A model generated the notes under the pieces. That model made no database searches, was not told the DNA's origin, and saw only the letters and a list, made by a program, of their open reading frames with translations. From Candidatus Woesebacteria bacterium GW2011_GWA1_39_21 (GTDB taxonomy: Bacteria; Patescibacteriota; Microgenomatia; UBA8517): 34,865 bases of DNA. Below are positions 11,550-21,006 of the stretch, one piece after another. Positions within the stretch are counted from its first letter, which is position 1. Every line of letters starts with the position of its first letter. The position numbers were made by a program, and so were the translations under genes. The DNA lies in contig LBWP01000008.1 of the NCBI GenBank assembly GCA_000993685.1, forward strand, positions 1-34,865, given 5' to 3'.

Positions 11550-12446
11550 TTACGACTCCGTAGGGACTGCTGCTGTTGCCAACTCCTGATTAAGAAGCGA
11601 CTTTTCCTGAAGCGGATTAATTGATAAATTACGGTGTAAGAGGGTTAGGTGTCTAAGATAACCCCCAATAGCTTCTTTGACACCAGCTCGAAGTGCATAT
11701 TTGTTTGCAGAATCCGCCAACAGCTCTTTGGCGTCCATAAAAATAAAATCCTTAAGTTTGTAACTCGAAAAGTTTACGATTTTAGAAAGTTCCTTCGGAA
11801 GTTGGAAATGATAAACAGAAACACGAACATCGGCAATATCGATGTACATAATAGGACTAACGTCATCCTTCGTATAAAAATCCGGAAATTTACCATCGAT
11901 AACATTCTGTGTAAAAACTTCCTGCTGTAAAATTCTTTTAATATTCTCGAGCCTGGTTGCCCCTTTCTTTGCATATCCCATCGGAATTGTATAATTTCCC
12001 CAATACTTTCCAAACTCGATGTTCGGGGTCGATATGTCGCGGGCAATTACGACTCTCCTTGTATCGTTGTATGGTGTAATTACCAAAGCACAGCCGGTTC
12101 TTCTTGTGATCCCTTCCTTAACATAGGCTAAAATCCGATATAGGGTGACAACCGACGTCCGGTAACTCGGTGGCATTTTCTTGTAAAGTTTCTCGAAGGG
12201 AATATTGTCTTTCACCATGTGCGCCAAAAAATCGACGGCTTCGGAAAATTTATTATTCGGACCAACGGCCTTAACGACACCAAACCTGTCGAGTATTCTT
12301 TGGTAATTTGCGTAAGAAACAGGTAAATCAAAATTATTTTTTCGAAAGACTTCGTCGACCGACCCGTACTTTAGATATTCCCGAACAAGAAAACGGTTAA
12401 ACTTCACCTCATCGGCAATTGGGTATTTTTTCATCATCCGAGGCAT
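11550..12446 (-). CDS. Hypothetical protein, possible HTH-like N-term plus degenerate Nudix-like C-term
   Basis: YTIPMGYAKKGATRLENIKRILQQEVF resembles a Nudix box without the catalytic REUxEE. Confidence 0.55.
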   Translation of the reverse strand: MPRMMKKYPIADEVKFNRFLVREYLKYGSVDEVFRKNNFDLPVSYANYQRILDRFGVVKAVGPNNKFSEAVDFLAHMVKDNIPFEKLYKKMPPSYRTSVVTLYRILAYVKEGITRRTGCALVITPYNDTRRVVIARDISTPNIEFGKYWGNYTIPMGYAKKGATRLENIKRILQQEVFTQNVIDGKFPDFYTKDDVSPIMYIDIADVRVSVYHFQLPKELSKIVNFSSYKLKDFIFMDAKELLADSANKYALRAGVKEAIGGYLRHLTLLHRNLSINPLQEKSLLNQELATAAVPTES

Positions 12447-12479
12447 ATTATAGCAAAAAACGGAGGGTTCGGTCTGCTT

Positions 12480-13613
12480 TTACCCAAATAACTTTTTTGT
12501 TTTCCAGATAACCTTGTTGTACATAAAGTAGTTGTAGGGAAGAACCATGAAGCAAATTACAAAAACCAAGACCAGCCAGTCATACTTGACCCCAATAAGT
12601 TTCACACCGAGTGGTCCGAAAATTGATTGAATCGCAAGCGCTCCAAAAGAAGTAAAGTTAAATTGCAAAAACTTAATAACAGTCTTTTTGAAACCGGCTA
12701 TTTTTTCAGCTTTAAATGTCCAAATGTTATTAAAGACGTAGTTGTTAACGATTGCCAACTCTGTTGCAAACAGCCATACAAGGACCTCCGAAAAACCAAT
12801 GCCTCGAAACACTCTCAAGAATATAAAATTAACCAAAAATCCCGCAAAACCAACCGTCCCGAATTTAATAAATCTTTGTTTGTCCCTTATTCCCAAAATA
12901 ATCGCTACTTTGAAAGTCGAAACCATTTCTTTCGTATCAAATTTAGATTTCTCTTTGGTCCGGGAAGCAAACTGCAGGGGAACTTCTTTGATCTTCTTGG
13001 CGTTTTTGATGCTTTGATAAAGAAGATCAACTTTATAAGCAAAACGTTTCGGCTCCATGATGTTATCAAGATCGATCTGGTCTAAAACCCCCTTAACTTT
13101 CGTCAAACGAAAACCCGTCGTTAAATCATGAAGTGATGGCTTAACCAAAACTATTCTTATAAAAAGATTTCCAAAATAACTTACCGCTTTTCTGAAAAGC
13201 GCCCACTCCTTGGGAACAGATCCTCCCGGAATATAACGTGAACCAATCACGTAATCCGCGCCATTAAGATACGCTTCAACCATCGGCTTCACAAACCTTG
13301 GAGGGTGCTGAAAGTCCGCATCCATTTCCATCACCGCATCCGCATCAAGTTTTTCCGTTGCATATTTAAATCCGGCAACATAATCCGCTCCCAATCCGCC
13401 TTTATCTTTGGCGAGAAGATGTAGATTTTGATATTTATCCTGCTTTTCTTTGACTATTTTAGCCGTTCCGTCAGGTGAGTTTGCATCGACAACCAGAAGC
13501 TGCATGTCAACGTTTGGAATTTTGGGAAACACATCTGCGCACAACGCATCAGCCATTGGGCCAATGTTTTCGGCTTCGTTGAATGCCGGCATGACAATAA
13601 CAATTTTGTCCAT
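12480..13613 (-). CDS. GT2 glycosyltransferase with C-terminal GtrA-like membrane domain
   Basis: Start at 13613 (MDKIVIVMPAFNEAENIG); EMDADFQHPP; C-term FIKFGTVGFAGFLVNFIFLRVF...NNYVFNNIWTFK is GtrA-like. Confidence 0.88.
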   Translation of the reverse strand: MDKIVIVMPAFNEAENIGPMADALCADVFPKIPNVDMQLLVVDANSPDGTAKIVKEKQDKYQNLHLLAKDKGGLGADYVAGFKYATEKLDADAVMEMDADFQHPPRFVKPMVEAYLNGADYVIGSRYIPGGSVPKEWALFRKAVSYFGNLFIRIVLVKPSLHDLTTGFRLTKVKGVLDQIDLDNIMEPKRFAYKVDLLYQSIKNAKKIKEVPLQFASRTKEKSKFDTKEMVSTFKVAIILGIRDKQRFIKFGTVGFAGFLVNFIFLRVFRGIGFSEVLVWLFATELAIVNNYVFNNIWTFKAEKIAGFKKTVIKFLQFNFTSFGALAIQSIFGPLGVKLIGVKYDWLVLVFVICFMVLPYNYFMYNKVIWKTKKLFG

Positions 13614-13668
13614 GTTTTCATGGTAGCAGATGGGGCAATTGTAATACAAGTGGGGGTAAATATGGCTT

Positions 13669-13950
13669 CTAGACTTGAGGTTTGGGTTCGACCGACCCGG
13701 CCCAATCACCCAGAGGCACATCTGAAACACGGAAGTATTTACTTCTTTCAATAGTTGCGGTTTTTGAGCATTTATGTATCAAAGGACAAGTTCCCGAAAG
13801 GCAATTGACCTCACTACCCTCTGTTATCTCATCAGATTCAACCTGAAACGTTACGGGTCCAGTTGGATTCAACTCTCTAAGCTGTCTTTCACAGGCAAAT
13901 TCTGCTTTAGGCATTTCGATATTATAAGCCACAATATCTAAAAACACCAA
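13669..13950 (-). CDS. Small Cys-containing hypothetical protein
   Basis: 92-aa ORF with CLSGTCPLIHKC; start uncertain. Confidence 0.45.
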   Translation of the reverse strand: MVFLDIVAYNIEMPKAEFACERQLRELNPTGPVTFQVESDEITEGSEVNCLSGTCPLIHKCSKTATIERSKYFRVSDVPLGDWAGSVEPKPQV

Positions 13951-14061
13951 CGGTTGTTTATAATGGGTATCTTATGGTTTTTAACACTTCGGCTTACTCA
14001 GCTTTTTAGGCTACTCGTACCAAATAGCCACAATGATTCGATTACACTCACCATCTACGCA

Positions 14062-15279
14062 CTACTCGTAACGTATTGCTTCGATCGGCGGAAGCTTTGC
14101 GGCGCGACGAGCGGGAAAGACCCCGAAAAATATTCCAATTGCTGAAGAAATTACCAATGTCACAATCACAGAAAATAAATTAATTGCTGCAGGAAAAAAG
14201 AAACGGATAATAAAGACAATCAATGTCGAAAACAGAAGGCCCAAAACTCCACCCATTAATGACAATAGAATCGACTCTGCCAGAAACTGATTTAGTATAT
14301 CTTTCTGTGTTGCGCCAACCGCACGCCTAATTCCAACTTCTTTTGTTCTTTCTGTAACAGTCGCATACATAATATTCATAATTCCAATTCCGCCAACCAA
14401 AAGTGAAATTGAACCGATCGCAACAAGGATGCTGTTTACAATCGAAAATATCTGATTAACCGTAGAAAGGATTTCCGTCTGTTCGGTAACTGTGAAATCA
14501 CTGTTTTTATATCTTTTCAAGAGTGTCTCCTTAGTCTTCTCCTTAACAATACCGACTTTGTCCTTGTCATTAGTGCCAAGATAGATCGTAAAAAAGGTTT
14601 TATCGGGGTTTAGTGTTCCGAATGTAGTTTTGTAGGGGATGGAAACGGAGCCGTCCTGTTCCCGATCTCCTTTTTTCTTTGCAACGCCAGCCACTTTAAA
14701 TCTTTGATCACCTGCTCTCACTGTCTGTCCGATAGCATCATCTGGGTTATCAAAAAGTCCATCGGCAAGATCGTAACCTAAAACCGCTTTCTTCGCCCTT
14801 GCAGTCACATCTGCTTTTGTAAAAAAATCACCCGCTTCGACTTCAAGATTTAAAATTTTAAAAGATTGCTCATTTGTTCCCATCAGATAACCTAACTTCC
14901 GCTCCTTATCACTTTCAATTATCATACTTTTCATGAAAACGGGAACTACATAATCCGCTTCGCTAATTCTTTCCAAACTCTGAATATCTTTTTCATCAAA
15001 CTTAGCGCCACCCGCAAAGCCGGCGCCAAAATTGCCAATTCCACCACCGCTCTCACTGGATGAAATATTTCCTGGAAAGACGATAATCAAATTTGCCCCC
15101 AAACTTTCAAACTGCTGCGTCAGATAGTTTTTTAATCCAATTCCAAGCGCAATGAGAAGGACCACCGACAGAACACCAACCATTATTCCAAGCGATGTTA
15201 AAACAGTTCTTACTATGCTTCTTCGAAAATCTACAAAAGCTGCTTTAAATATATCCAAACGACCGTCAAATATCTTCAT
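14062..15279 (-). CDS. MacB-like ABC transporter permease (MacB_PCD + FtsX domains)
   Basis: RSIVRTVLTSLGIMVGVLSVVLLIALGIGLKNYLTQQFESLGANLIIVFPG; C-term TERTKEVGIRRAVGATQKDILNQFLAESILLSLMGG. Confidence 0.93.
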   Translation of the reverse strand: MKIFDGRLDIFKAAFVDFRRSIVRTVLTSLGIMVGVLSVVLLIALGIGLKNYLTQQFESLGANLIIVFPGNISSSESGGGIGNFGAGFAGGAKFDEKDIQSLERISEADYVVPVFMKSMIIESDKERKLGYLMGTNEQSFKILNLEVEAGDFFTKADVTARAKKAVLGYDLADGLFDNPDDAIGQTVRAGDQRFKVAGVAKKKGDREQDGSVSIPYKTTFGTLNPDKTFFTIYLGTNDKDKVGIVKEKTKETLLKRYKNSDFTVTEQTEILSTVNQIFSIVNSILVAIGSISLLVGGIGIMNIMYATVTERTKEVGIRRAVGATQKDILNQFLAESILLSLMGGVLGLLFSTLIVFIIRFFFPAAINLFSVIVTLVISSAIGIFFGVFPARRAAKLPPIEAIRYE

Positions 15280-15332
15280 AATATCTAAACTTTATATCTT
15301 TAACGAAAATTCCTTAAAAACTATAACTAAAT

Positions 15333-15437
15333 AAATAAACTACCACGGGCTAAAGCCCATGGTATTTTGTCGACAAGATTGGATTCTTGCTTCATCCACG
15401 GACTAAAGTCCGTGGTTTTCGCAGAGAAATTCAATAA
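15333..15437 (-). repeat. REP-like triple-hairpin element, copy 1
   Basis: Differs from 18703-18806 by one indel and one substitution; CCACGGGCTAAAGCCCATGG / CAAGATTGGATTCTTG / CCACGGACTAAAGTCCGTGG. Confidence 0.92.
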
Positions 15438-15489
15438 AGTAAAGAAACCAGAATTCTCGTCCCGTATTGAACTTTGTTCCAGTGCGGGA

Positions 15490-16164
15490 TTAGTATCTGT
15501 TAACAACCACACCATCTTTTATGTAAATCTGTCTTTTCGTACGATTGGCAACGTCTTTCTCATGAGTTACCAAAACAACCGTCACGCCAAAACTTTTATT
15601 TAAACTTTCCATAATATCAAGAATTTCATCCCCTGTTTTTGTATCCAAATTACCCGTCGGCTCATCCGCCAAAATTATTTTAGGGTTCATCATCAGCGCC
15701 CTGGCGATTGCAACTCTCTGTTGCTGTCCGCCGGAAATTTTATTCGGGTAGAAATGTCGCCGGTCATATATTCCAAACTTGGTTAATAGCTCCTCCGCCC
15801 TTTTATCCGGATCAAACTCGAGTTTTTCTTTTGCATAAAGTGTTGGTAAAAGAATGTTTTCCAAAACAGTATATTTACTAATCAAATTAAATGATTGAAA
15901 GACAAATCCGACGTTTTGGTTTCTAATTTTTGATAATGCTTCGTCTGAAAGCTTGGATACATCCTTCCCGTCAAACAAGATGCTACCACAAGTGGGATGC
16001 TCTAAAAGCCCAATTAAATACATTAAGGTAGATTTACCGCTTCCTGAAGAACCTAAAATACCAATATATTCCTTGGCTTTTATTTCCAAATTAATGTTAT
16101 CCACCGCTTTGACTTCAGTCTCTCCTAAATAATAACTTTTACAAACATTTTGAAGCTTGATCAT
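15490..16164 (-). CDS. LolD/MacB-type ABC transporter ATP-binding protein
   Basis: GSSGSGKST, ISGGQQQRVAIARAL, ILADEPTGNLDTKTG. Confidence 0.95.
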   Translation of the reverse strand: MIKLQNVCKSYYLGETEVKAVDNINLEIKAKEYIGILGSSGSGKSTLMYLIGLLEHPTCGSILFDGKDVSKLSDEALSKIRNQNVGFVFQSFNLISKYTVLENILLPTLYAKEKLEFDPDKRAEELLTKFGIYDRRHFYPNKISGGQQQRVAIARALMMNPKIILADEPTGNLDTKTGDEILDIMESLNKSFGVTVVLVTHEKDVANRTKRQIYIKDGVVVNRY

Positions 16165-16238
16165 CTTAACGAAGTATCAAAAGTGTCACGAGAACAAAAA
16201 CTCTCCGTGGTACCCGTGATACAAACTTTCCTGATACA

Positions 16239-17285
16239 TTAGTTATAAACCGTATCGCCCATACCAACCTTGTCGCTAACAATTTCAATTCTATCCTCGC
16301 CTTCGATACCAACGTCGATATAAGTTTTATTTTTAGCATCTCCAAGTTCAATATATTTGCCTTTTACGTCACCTTTGACAAACTTCGGCGGAACATAAAG
16401 TACATTATCCTTGCTTGATAGAATAAACTTTGCATCGCCAGTCATCCCAATCCGGTACTTGTCGCTACTTAAGTTGTCTTCGAGTTTAACCTTCACTTTA
16501 TATACTGCGCCGACCTCTCCGGATTTAGGAGAATAACTAATAAAAATCACGGTTCCGGAAATTTCTTTATCTGTCACGGCATCAAGAACAATCTTCACAT
16601 TTTGACCTATATTGAGATTTTCCACATCTGCCTGATCGGCTGAAACATCAAAGTAAACTGTCTCGGGATTAATCAGAACCACTTGTGGTTCAGTTGCGAG
16701 AACGTTTACACCAGAAAAAGGATGTGCTAGGTACGTTACAATTCCTGCAAAAGGCGCCGTAATTGTCGCATGACGCAGATTGTATTGCGCTTGGATATAG
16801 CTCTCATACGCCTTGTCTTTCGTCACCTCGGCGGCCGTTCGAGTATCTTTTTGAGTATACGTCTCATCTCCAGAGTGGTCTTTGACCTGATCGTGAACAT
16901 TCTCCACCGTCGCCTCTGCTGCACGAAGTGTTGCCGATGCCTGTTGATAAATGGAGTTTAGTACTGTCGTGTCAAGTTTCGTCAAAGCCTGTCCGGATTT
17001 CACTTCGTCGCCTTCTTTCACTCCAACCCAGGCAATTACTCCGGATGCAGGAAAAGTTAAATTTGCATATTCATCTGCGTTGATCTCTCCAGAAAGGACC
17101 AACTCTTCTGAAACCGTTCCTTTTTCGACTTTTGCCGTCTGAACATCCGCACTTTTTGAAGAGGAAATTCGCGAATAAATAAATCCAATTCCTGCCAAAA
17201 CAACTACTGCAATTATCCAAAACTTCTTTTTCTTAAAAAAACGTGTCTTCTTCTCTTCTTTCATACAATCTTTACATTTTAACAA
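16239..17285 (-). CDS. MacA/HlyD-family membrane fusion (adaptor) protein
   Basis: N-term TM; ASGVIAWVGVKEGDEVKSGQALTKLDT; ATITAPFAGIVTYLAHPFSGVNVLAT. Confidence 0.9.
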   Translation of the reverse strand: MLKCKDCMKEEKKTRFFKKKKFWIIAVVVLAGIGFIYSRISSSKSADVQTAKVEKGTVSEELVLSGEINADEYANLTFPASGVIAWVGVKEGDEVKSGQALTKLDTTVLNSIYQQASATLRAAEATVENVHDQVKDHSGDETYTQKDTRTAAEVTKDKAYESYIQAQYNLRHATITAPFAGIVTYLAHPFSGVNVLATEPQVVLINPETVYFDVSADQADVENLNIGQNVKIVLDAVTDKEISGTVIFISYSPKSGEVGAVYKVKVKLEDNLSSDKYRIGMTGDAKFILSSKDNVLYVPPKFVKGDVKGKYIELGDAKNKTYIDVGIEGEDRIEIVSDKVGMGDTVYN

Positions 17286-17428
17286 AATACGCCCAAAATT
17301 TAAATTACTTGATTACTTACACTGCGATAAACTTTTTGACGGCCGCAGTTGGCCAACTGCCAGGATCAAAGTATTCCCAAAGAGGCGTCTAGTTGCGATC
17401 AGAAAATTATTTGTTAAAATCAACTCTT

Positions 17429-18043
17429 ATGAACGGTATCACAGAAGTCTTTTTTGACGTCGAAACAAAAAAAATATTTGCCGATATTCCCGACTTCGAC
17501 CCGGGCAAGCTGGGTGTTTCCATCGTTTCAGTTTACAAAAGAACAGTTGATGAAAACGGCAAAGAAGTCGATGGCTTTATGCAAAGTTTTTGGGAGGAAG
17601 ATTTTGAAAAAATGTGGCCGGTTTTTTCTGAAGCGAAGCGAATAATAGGTTTTAACTCAATAAAATTTGATGTTTTGGCACTTAAACCCTACGCACCAAA
17701 CTATTTTGCAAAACTGCCGCACTTTGATATCTACGCTGAAATTAAAAAGGTTTCAGATCGTGCGGCAAGTCTAAATAACATCGCAAAAGAGACACTAGAT
17801 AAGGAAAAAATTGATGATGGTTTAAATGCCGTTTACTATTGGGAAAAACACGACGTTGAAAGTTTGGCGAAATTGAAAAAATACTGCGAAGCAGATGTGG
17901 CAATTACAAGAGATGTTTATGATTATATTGTCCAAAACAAAGTCGTTCTTTTCAAAGACAAGTGGAATACTCTGCGTAAAGTTTCCTTGGACTTTTCTTA
18001 TTTGGAAGACAAGGTGGACAAGACGCAAACGAGTTTGTTTTAA
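17429..18043 (+). CDS. RNase H-like / DEDD 3'-5' exonuclease-like protein
   Basis: ITEVFFDVETKK (motif I DxE), IIGFNSIKFDVLAL (motif II), YCEADVAITRDVYDYI (motif III); ATG at 17429. Confidence 0.75.
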   Translation: MNGITEVFFDVETKKIFADIPDFDPGKLGVSIVSVYKRTVDENGKEVDGFMQSFWEEDFEKMWPVFSEAKRIIGFNSIKFDVLALKPYAPNYFAKLPHFDIYAEIKKVSDRAASLNNIAKETLDKEKIDDGLNAVYYWEKHDVESLAKLKKYCEADVAITRDVYDYIVQNKVVLFKDKWNTLRKVSLDFSYLEDKVDKTQTSLF

Positions 18044-18087
18044 ACCCAACACGTAAAATAAATAAATTCAATTACAATAGTCCTTAT

Positions 18088-18708
18088 ATGCCACAGGACC
18101 GAAAACACTTCGTCAAACCAAACGACCCAATACTAATAAAAAGAGCTAAAAGTGTTTCAAGAAAAGAACTCCAAACTAAAAACATTCAAAACTTAATTGA
18201 AAAGATGTTGGATATTGCTTTTGGAAAAAGAGACAGAAAAAAGGCCATCTTAGTTGGATTGGCAGCTCCACAAGTCGGCATTTCTAGAAGAATAATACTT
18301 GTAGATATTGCCGCGGATGGCGAAGGTAAAACAGGAGACATGAGAGTTTATATTAATCCATCAATAACATTCAAATCTAAAAAGGAATCTCAATGGTACG
18401 AGGGATGCTGGTCAACCGGAAATGTCGCAGGTATCGTTTTAAGACCGGATAAAATTAAAATCAAAGCTCTTGATAGAAATGGAAATAGGGTTGAAGAAGT
18501 ACACACGGGTTACACTGCAAGGATTTTCCAGCATGAGATAGACCACTTAAATGGAAATGAATTTGTCACACATATAAAAAATATTGATGATTTACATTGG
18601 GTGAACGATGATCAGTGGGTTGAATATCGAAATCGGGAAGCATGGAGAAACTGGCTGCAAAAATGTAGTCGGGAAAAATGGGAAAAAATTAAGGGAATAC
18701 AAAAATAA
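18088..18708 (+). CDS. def: Peptide deformylase
   Basis: GLAAPQVGISRRI, EGCWS, QHEIDHLNG motifs. Confidence 0.92.
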   Translation: MPQDRKHFVKPNDPILIKRAKSVSRKELQTKNIQNLIEKMLDIAFGKRDRKKAILVGLAAPQVGISRRIILVDIAADGEGKTGDMRVYINPSITFKSKKESQWYEGCWSTGNVAGIVLRPDKIKIKALDRNGNRVEEVHTGYTARIFQHEIDHLNGNEFVTHIKNIDDLHWVNDDQWVEYRNREAWRNWLQKCSREKWEKIKGIQK

Positions 18709-18806
18709 ACTACCACGGGCTAAAGCCCTGGTATTTTGTCCACAAGATTGGATTCTTGCTTCATCCACGGACTAAAGTCCGTGGTTTTCGCAGAGAAATT
18801 CAATAA
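18703..18806 (-). repeat. REP-like triple-hairpin element, copy 2
   Basis: Near-identical to 15333-15437; sits at the def stop codon between convergent def and the PgeF-like gene. Confidence 0.92.
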
Positions 18807-18815
18807 TTATTTGCT

Positions 18816-19571
18816 TTATGTAATTCCAACCACACAGGCAAAACGGCCTTGTTGCGAAATTGGCAAATTTCCTTCCCAGACATGCGAGAAAAATCTTTCA
18901 TCGACTGCCGTGTCGATCCCACTTTCAAAAATATTTTCGTGCGCAACTTCTGAATCGACAAGTTGTTGTTTTGTAAAACCAACCAGATCAACCTTGTATT
19001 TGTTATCTTCTATTTCTTCCAGATAATTTTGCCATCTTGTGTCATCCTTTTGCGAAGGGTTTTCTTTGATAAACGACTCTTTATAAACACACGGGCCAAT
19101 GCCAACAACCAAATCCTTGGGATCGGATTTATAAAGTAAACGAAATTTTTCCACAGCTTTCTTTGCAATCTCCAAATCAACGCCTTTCCACCCCGCATGA
19201 ACCAAAGCCACAACTTCTTTAACCGGATCGTAAATAATTATCGGAAGACAATCGGCAACCAGAAGAAATAAATAAATCCCTTTTTTGTTGGTGATCAATC
19301 CGTCCACTTTTACGGCATGTTCATAATCCTTCATGCTAATGCCAAGTTTTTCAACAGGTGCTTCAATAATGTCATCGCTGTGGGTTACCCACATGCAAGT
19401 TGTTTTATCAATATCGACTCCGACTTTTCTTAAAAACCTTTCCCGATTTTTGCGTACGATATCGAAATCGTAAATCACTCCGTTTATCGCATTTGCCATG
19501 TTTCCGTCACTTTTGTCAGATATGACATGGAAAAGTTTTGGGTATTTTGAAAGTTGGGGAATTCTATACAT
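18816..19571 (-). CDS. pgeF: Polyphenol oxidase / laccase-domain protein (YfiH/PgeF family)
   Basis: VTHSDDI, VADCLPIIIYDPVKEVVALVHAGWKGV, VGIGPCV. Confidence 0.88.
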   Translation of the reverse strand: MYRIPQLSKYPKLFHVISDKSDGNMANAINGVIYDFDIVRKNRERFLRKVGVDIDKTTCMWVTHSDDIIEAPVEKLGISMKDYEHAVKVDGLITNKKGIYLFLLVADCLPIIIYDPVKEVVALVHAGWKGVDLEIAKKAVEKFRLLYKSDPKDLVVGIGPCVYKESFIKENPSQKDDTRWQNYLEEIEDNKYKVDLVGFTKQQLVDSEVAHENIFESGIDTAVDERFFSHVWEGNLPISQQGRFACVVGIT

Positions 19572-19971
19572 CTTTTAAAAGCACGCGCTTTTTATTCCAA
19601 TTAATTAGAAACAGCACTGCAACTATAAAGGCTGGCCCGGAGATAAATAATATCCAAGTTAACATAACCATTTCAAAGTGTTTATTCGTAAGTATAAGAG
19701 CAATATATAAAAGACCCGCAACAAAAAATACCACTGCTCCAACAATCTCACGCCTCCAGGAAATAACTAAGGCAATTGTTAAAACTAACACGGGAATATT
19801 GTGCATTAAAAAGCCGATTGCCATCTCCCACCATTTCAAACCAGGTTCAAAAACATCAAATGAAAACATCGTTAAAAAAAGGATAAATAAAATTGAAAGC
19901 ACTCTCGGAGCCCAGTACAGCTTCTTACTAATTCCCCCATTGCTCTTAAGTTCTAGATCCAAATTTTCCAT
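19564..19971 (-). CDS. Small multi-TM hypothetical membrane protein
   Basis: 135-aa ORF with about four hydrophobic segments. Confidence 0.65.
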   Translation of the reverse strand: MENLDLELKSNGGISKKLYWAPRVLSILFILFLTMFSFDVFEPGLKWWEMAIGFLMHNIPVLVLTIALVISWRREIVGAVVFFVAGLLYIALILTNKHFEMVMLTWILFISGPAFIVAVLFLINWNKKRVLLKDV

Positions 19972-20024
19972 TTAACTGTTCGCTGTGTTTAAGATGTTGA
20001 ATTTATAACATTTCAGCAAGGATC

Positions 20025-20531
20025 TTATTCAATGGTATCTTCATCACCAAAATCTCCCTGTTGATAAACGAAAACTTTTTCACCAGGACGAAATCGTTTT
20101 TCGTCGGTTGTAACAACCGATCCATTTTTAAGAGTTACGCGTCCTCCAAATTCATATCTACCTAATCTTGGAAACGACTTATCCTTCTGGTGCAACAAAG
20201 CACCAATGGGGGTATTTGCCACCGCTCTCCAAAAACCTTGTCTGTTATATGGGGAAACTTTATATTTGGCAGGTACCTCCTCAACAACTTCTTCCTTTGT
20301 GGCTGCATTCTGATAAAGAAAGACCTTTTCACCTGGTTGAAAAGATACATCGTGAACTACATCCACTTTCATCCCATCTGTAAGCACCACTTTGCCTCCA
20401 ACATCTATTCTCCCTACCCTCGCTAAATTCATCCCTTCCTGAAAGAAATACGCACCAAACGGACTATCGTTTAACGCAGTCTTTAAACCCTTCAAATCAA
20501 ATGATGCAATTCTATTTTCGAATTCAGCCAT
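20025..20531 (-). CDS. Hypothetical protein with an internally duplicated ~60-aa domain
   Basis: LKTALNDSPFGAYFFQEGMNLARVGRIDVGGKVVLTDG...FQPGEKVFLYQ aligns with FWRAVANTPIGALLHQKDKSFPRLGRYEFGGRVTLKNG...FRPGEKVFVYQ; start MAEFEN at 20531 preferred. Confidence 0.65.
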   Translation of the reverse strand: MAEFENRIASFDLKGLKTALNDSPFGAYFFQEGMNLARVGRIDVGGKVVLTDGMKVDVVHDVSFQPGEKVFLYQNAATKEEVVEEVPAKYKVSPYNRQGFWRAVANTPIGALLHQKDKSFPRLGRYEFGGRVTLKNGSVVTTDEKRFRPGEKVFVYQQGDFGDEDTIE

Positions 20532-20567
20532 ACACTTATTATACGAAGAGTATACTATAATATACAT

Positions 20568-20597
20568 ATGAAGATTGATATTCTGTTACTTTTTTCT
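20568..20597 (+). pseudogene. Degenerate copy of the trmD 5' end
   Basis: ATGAAGATTGATATTCTGTTACTTTTTTCT vs trmD ATGAAGATTGATATCCTGACGCTTTTCCCT, about 24/30 identical; MKIDILLLF vs MKIDILTLF. Confidence 0.45.
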
Positions 20598-20702
20598 GTC
20601 TCTTTTAAAGTTTTAATGCTGCAGCAGAATAATAACGTTACAATATTGCTGGGGAATTTTCCGTTTAAGCCGTGTTAAGTAAACTGAGCGAGAGTGTATG
20701 TA

Positions 20703-20760
20703 CAACTAACAGGGATAAACGAAGTTTTTCTGGAACGAAGTGGAAGAAAAATTGGGTGAG
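20703..20760 (-). other. attC-like site a
   Basis: Plus strand: CAACTAAC...CGAAGTTTTTCT...AGAAAAATTGGGTGAG; R'-like GTTAGTTG on the minus strand. Confidence 0.5.
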
Positions 20761-20767
20761 AGGCGAA

Positions 20768-20790
20768 GAAATATTGCGAAGCAATATTTC
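20768..20790. repeat. Perfect 10-bp inverted repeat GAAATATTGC-GAA-GCAATATTTC
   Basis: Read directly; abuts R'-like CATCTAAC (20790-20797). Confidence 0.95.
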
Positions 20791-20878
20791 ATCTAACGTA
20801 CACCGATGAAGCGAAGTTTTTATTTCTCTTCCTTGACGTTATTCATTAATTGAGAAAAGAGAAATAAAAATTTGGGTC
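20790..20878 (-). other. attC-like site b
   Basis: Plus strand: CATCTAAC...CGAAGTTTTTATTTCTCTT...AAGAGAAATAAAAATTTGGGT; perfect 14-bp stem 20817-20830/20857-20870. Confidence 0.5.
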
Positions 20879-21006
20879 GAAAGAAAATTATACTCCTTAT
20901 TAATATTTCTCTTGAGTGATAGCGAAGAGAAAGTTATTAAATTGGATATTTTTCTTGAGCCGCTTATCGCGTTGTTGTGCGATGTAAATCTAAAAAAATA
21001 AAAAGG

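Noticed and set aside
12627-13085. 152-aa plus-strand ORF
   Set aside because: Antisense shadow of the GT2-GtrA gene; basic low-quality composition.
15367-19026. Two plus-strand ORFs (15367-15603, 18736-19026) sharing MSTRLDSCFIHGLKSVVFAEKFN, suggestive of a duplicated gene
   Set aside because: The shared peptide is simply a translation of the REP-like repeat; both ORFs then run antisense through unrelated genes.
20690-21000. CRISPR array
   Set aside because: Hairpin sites are not regularly spaced direct repeats, and no cas genes are visible anywhere in the window.
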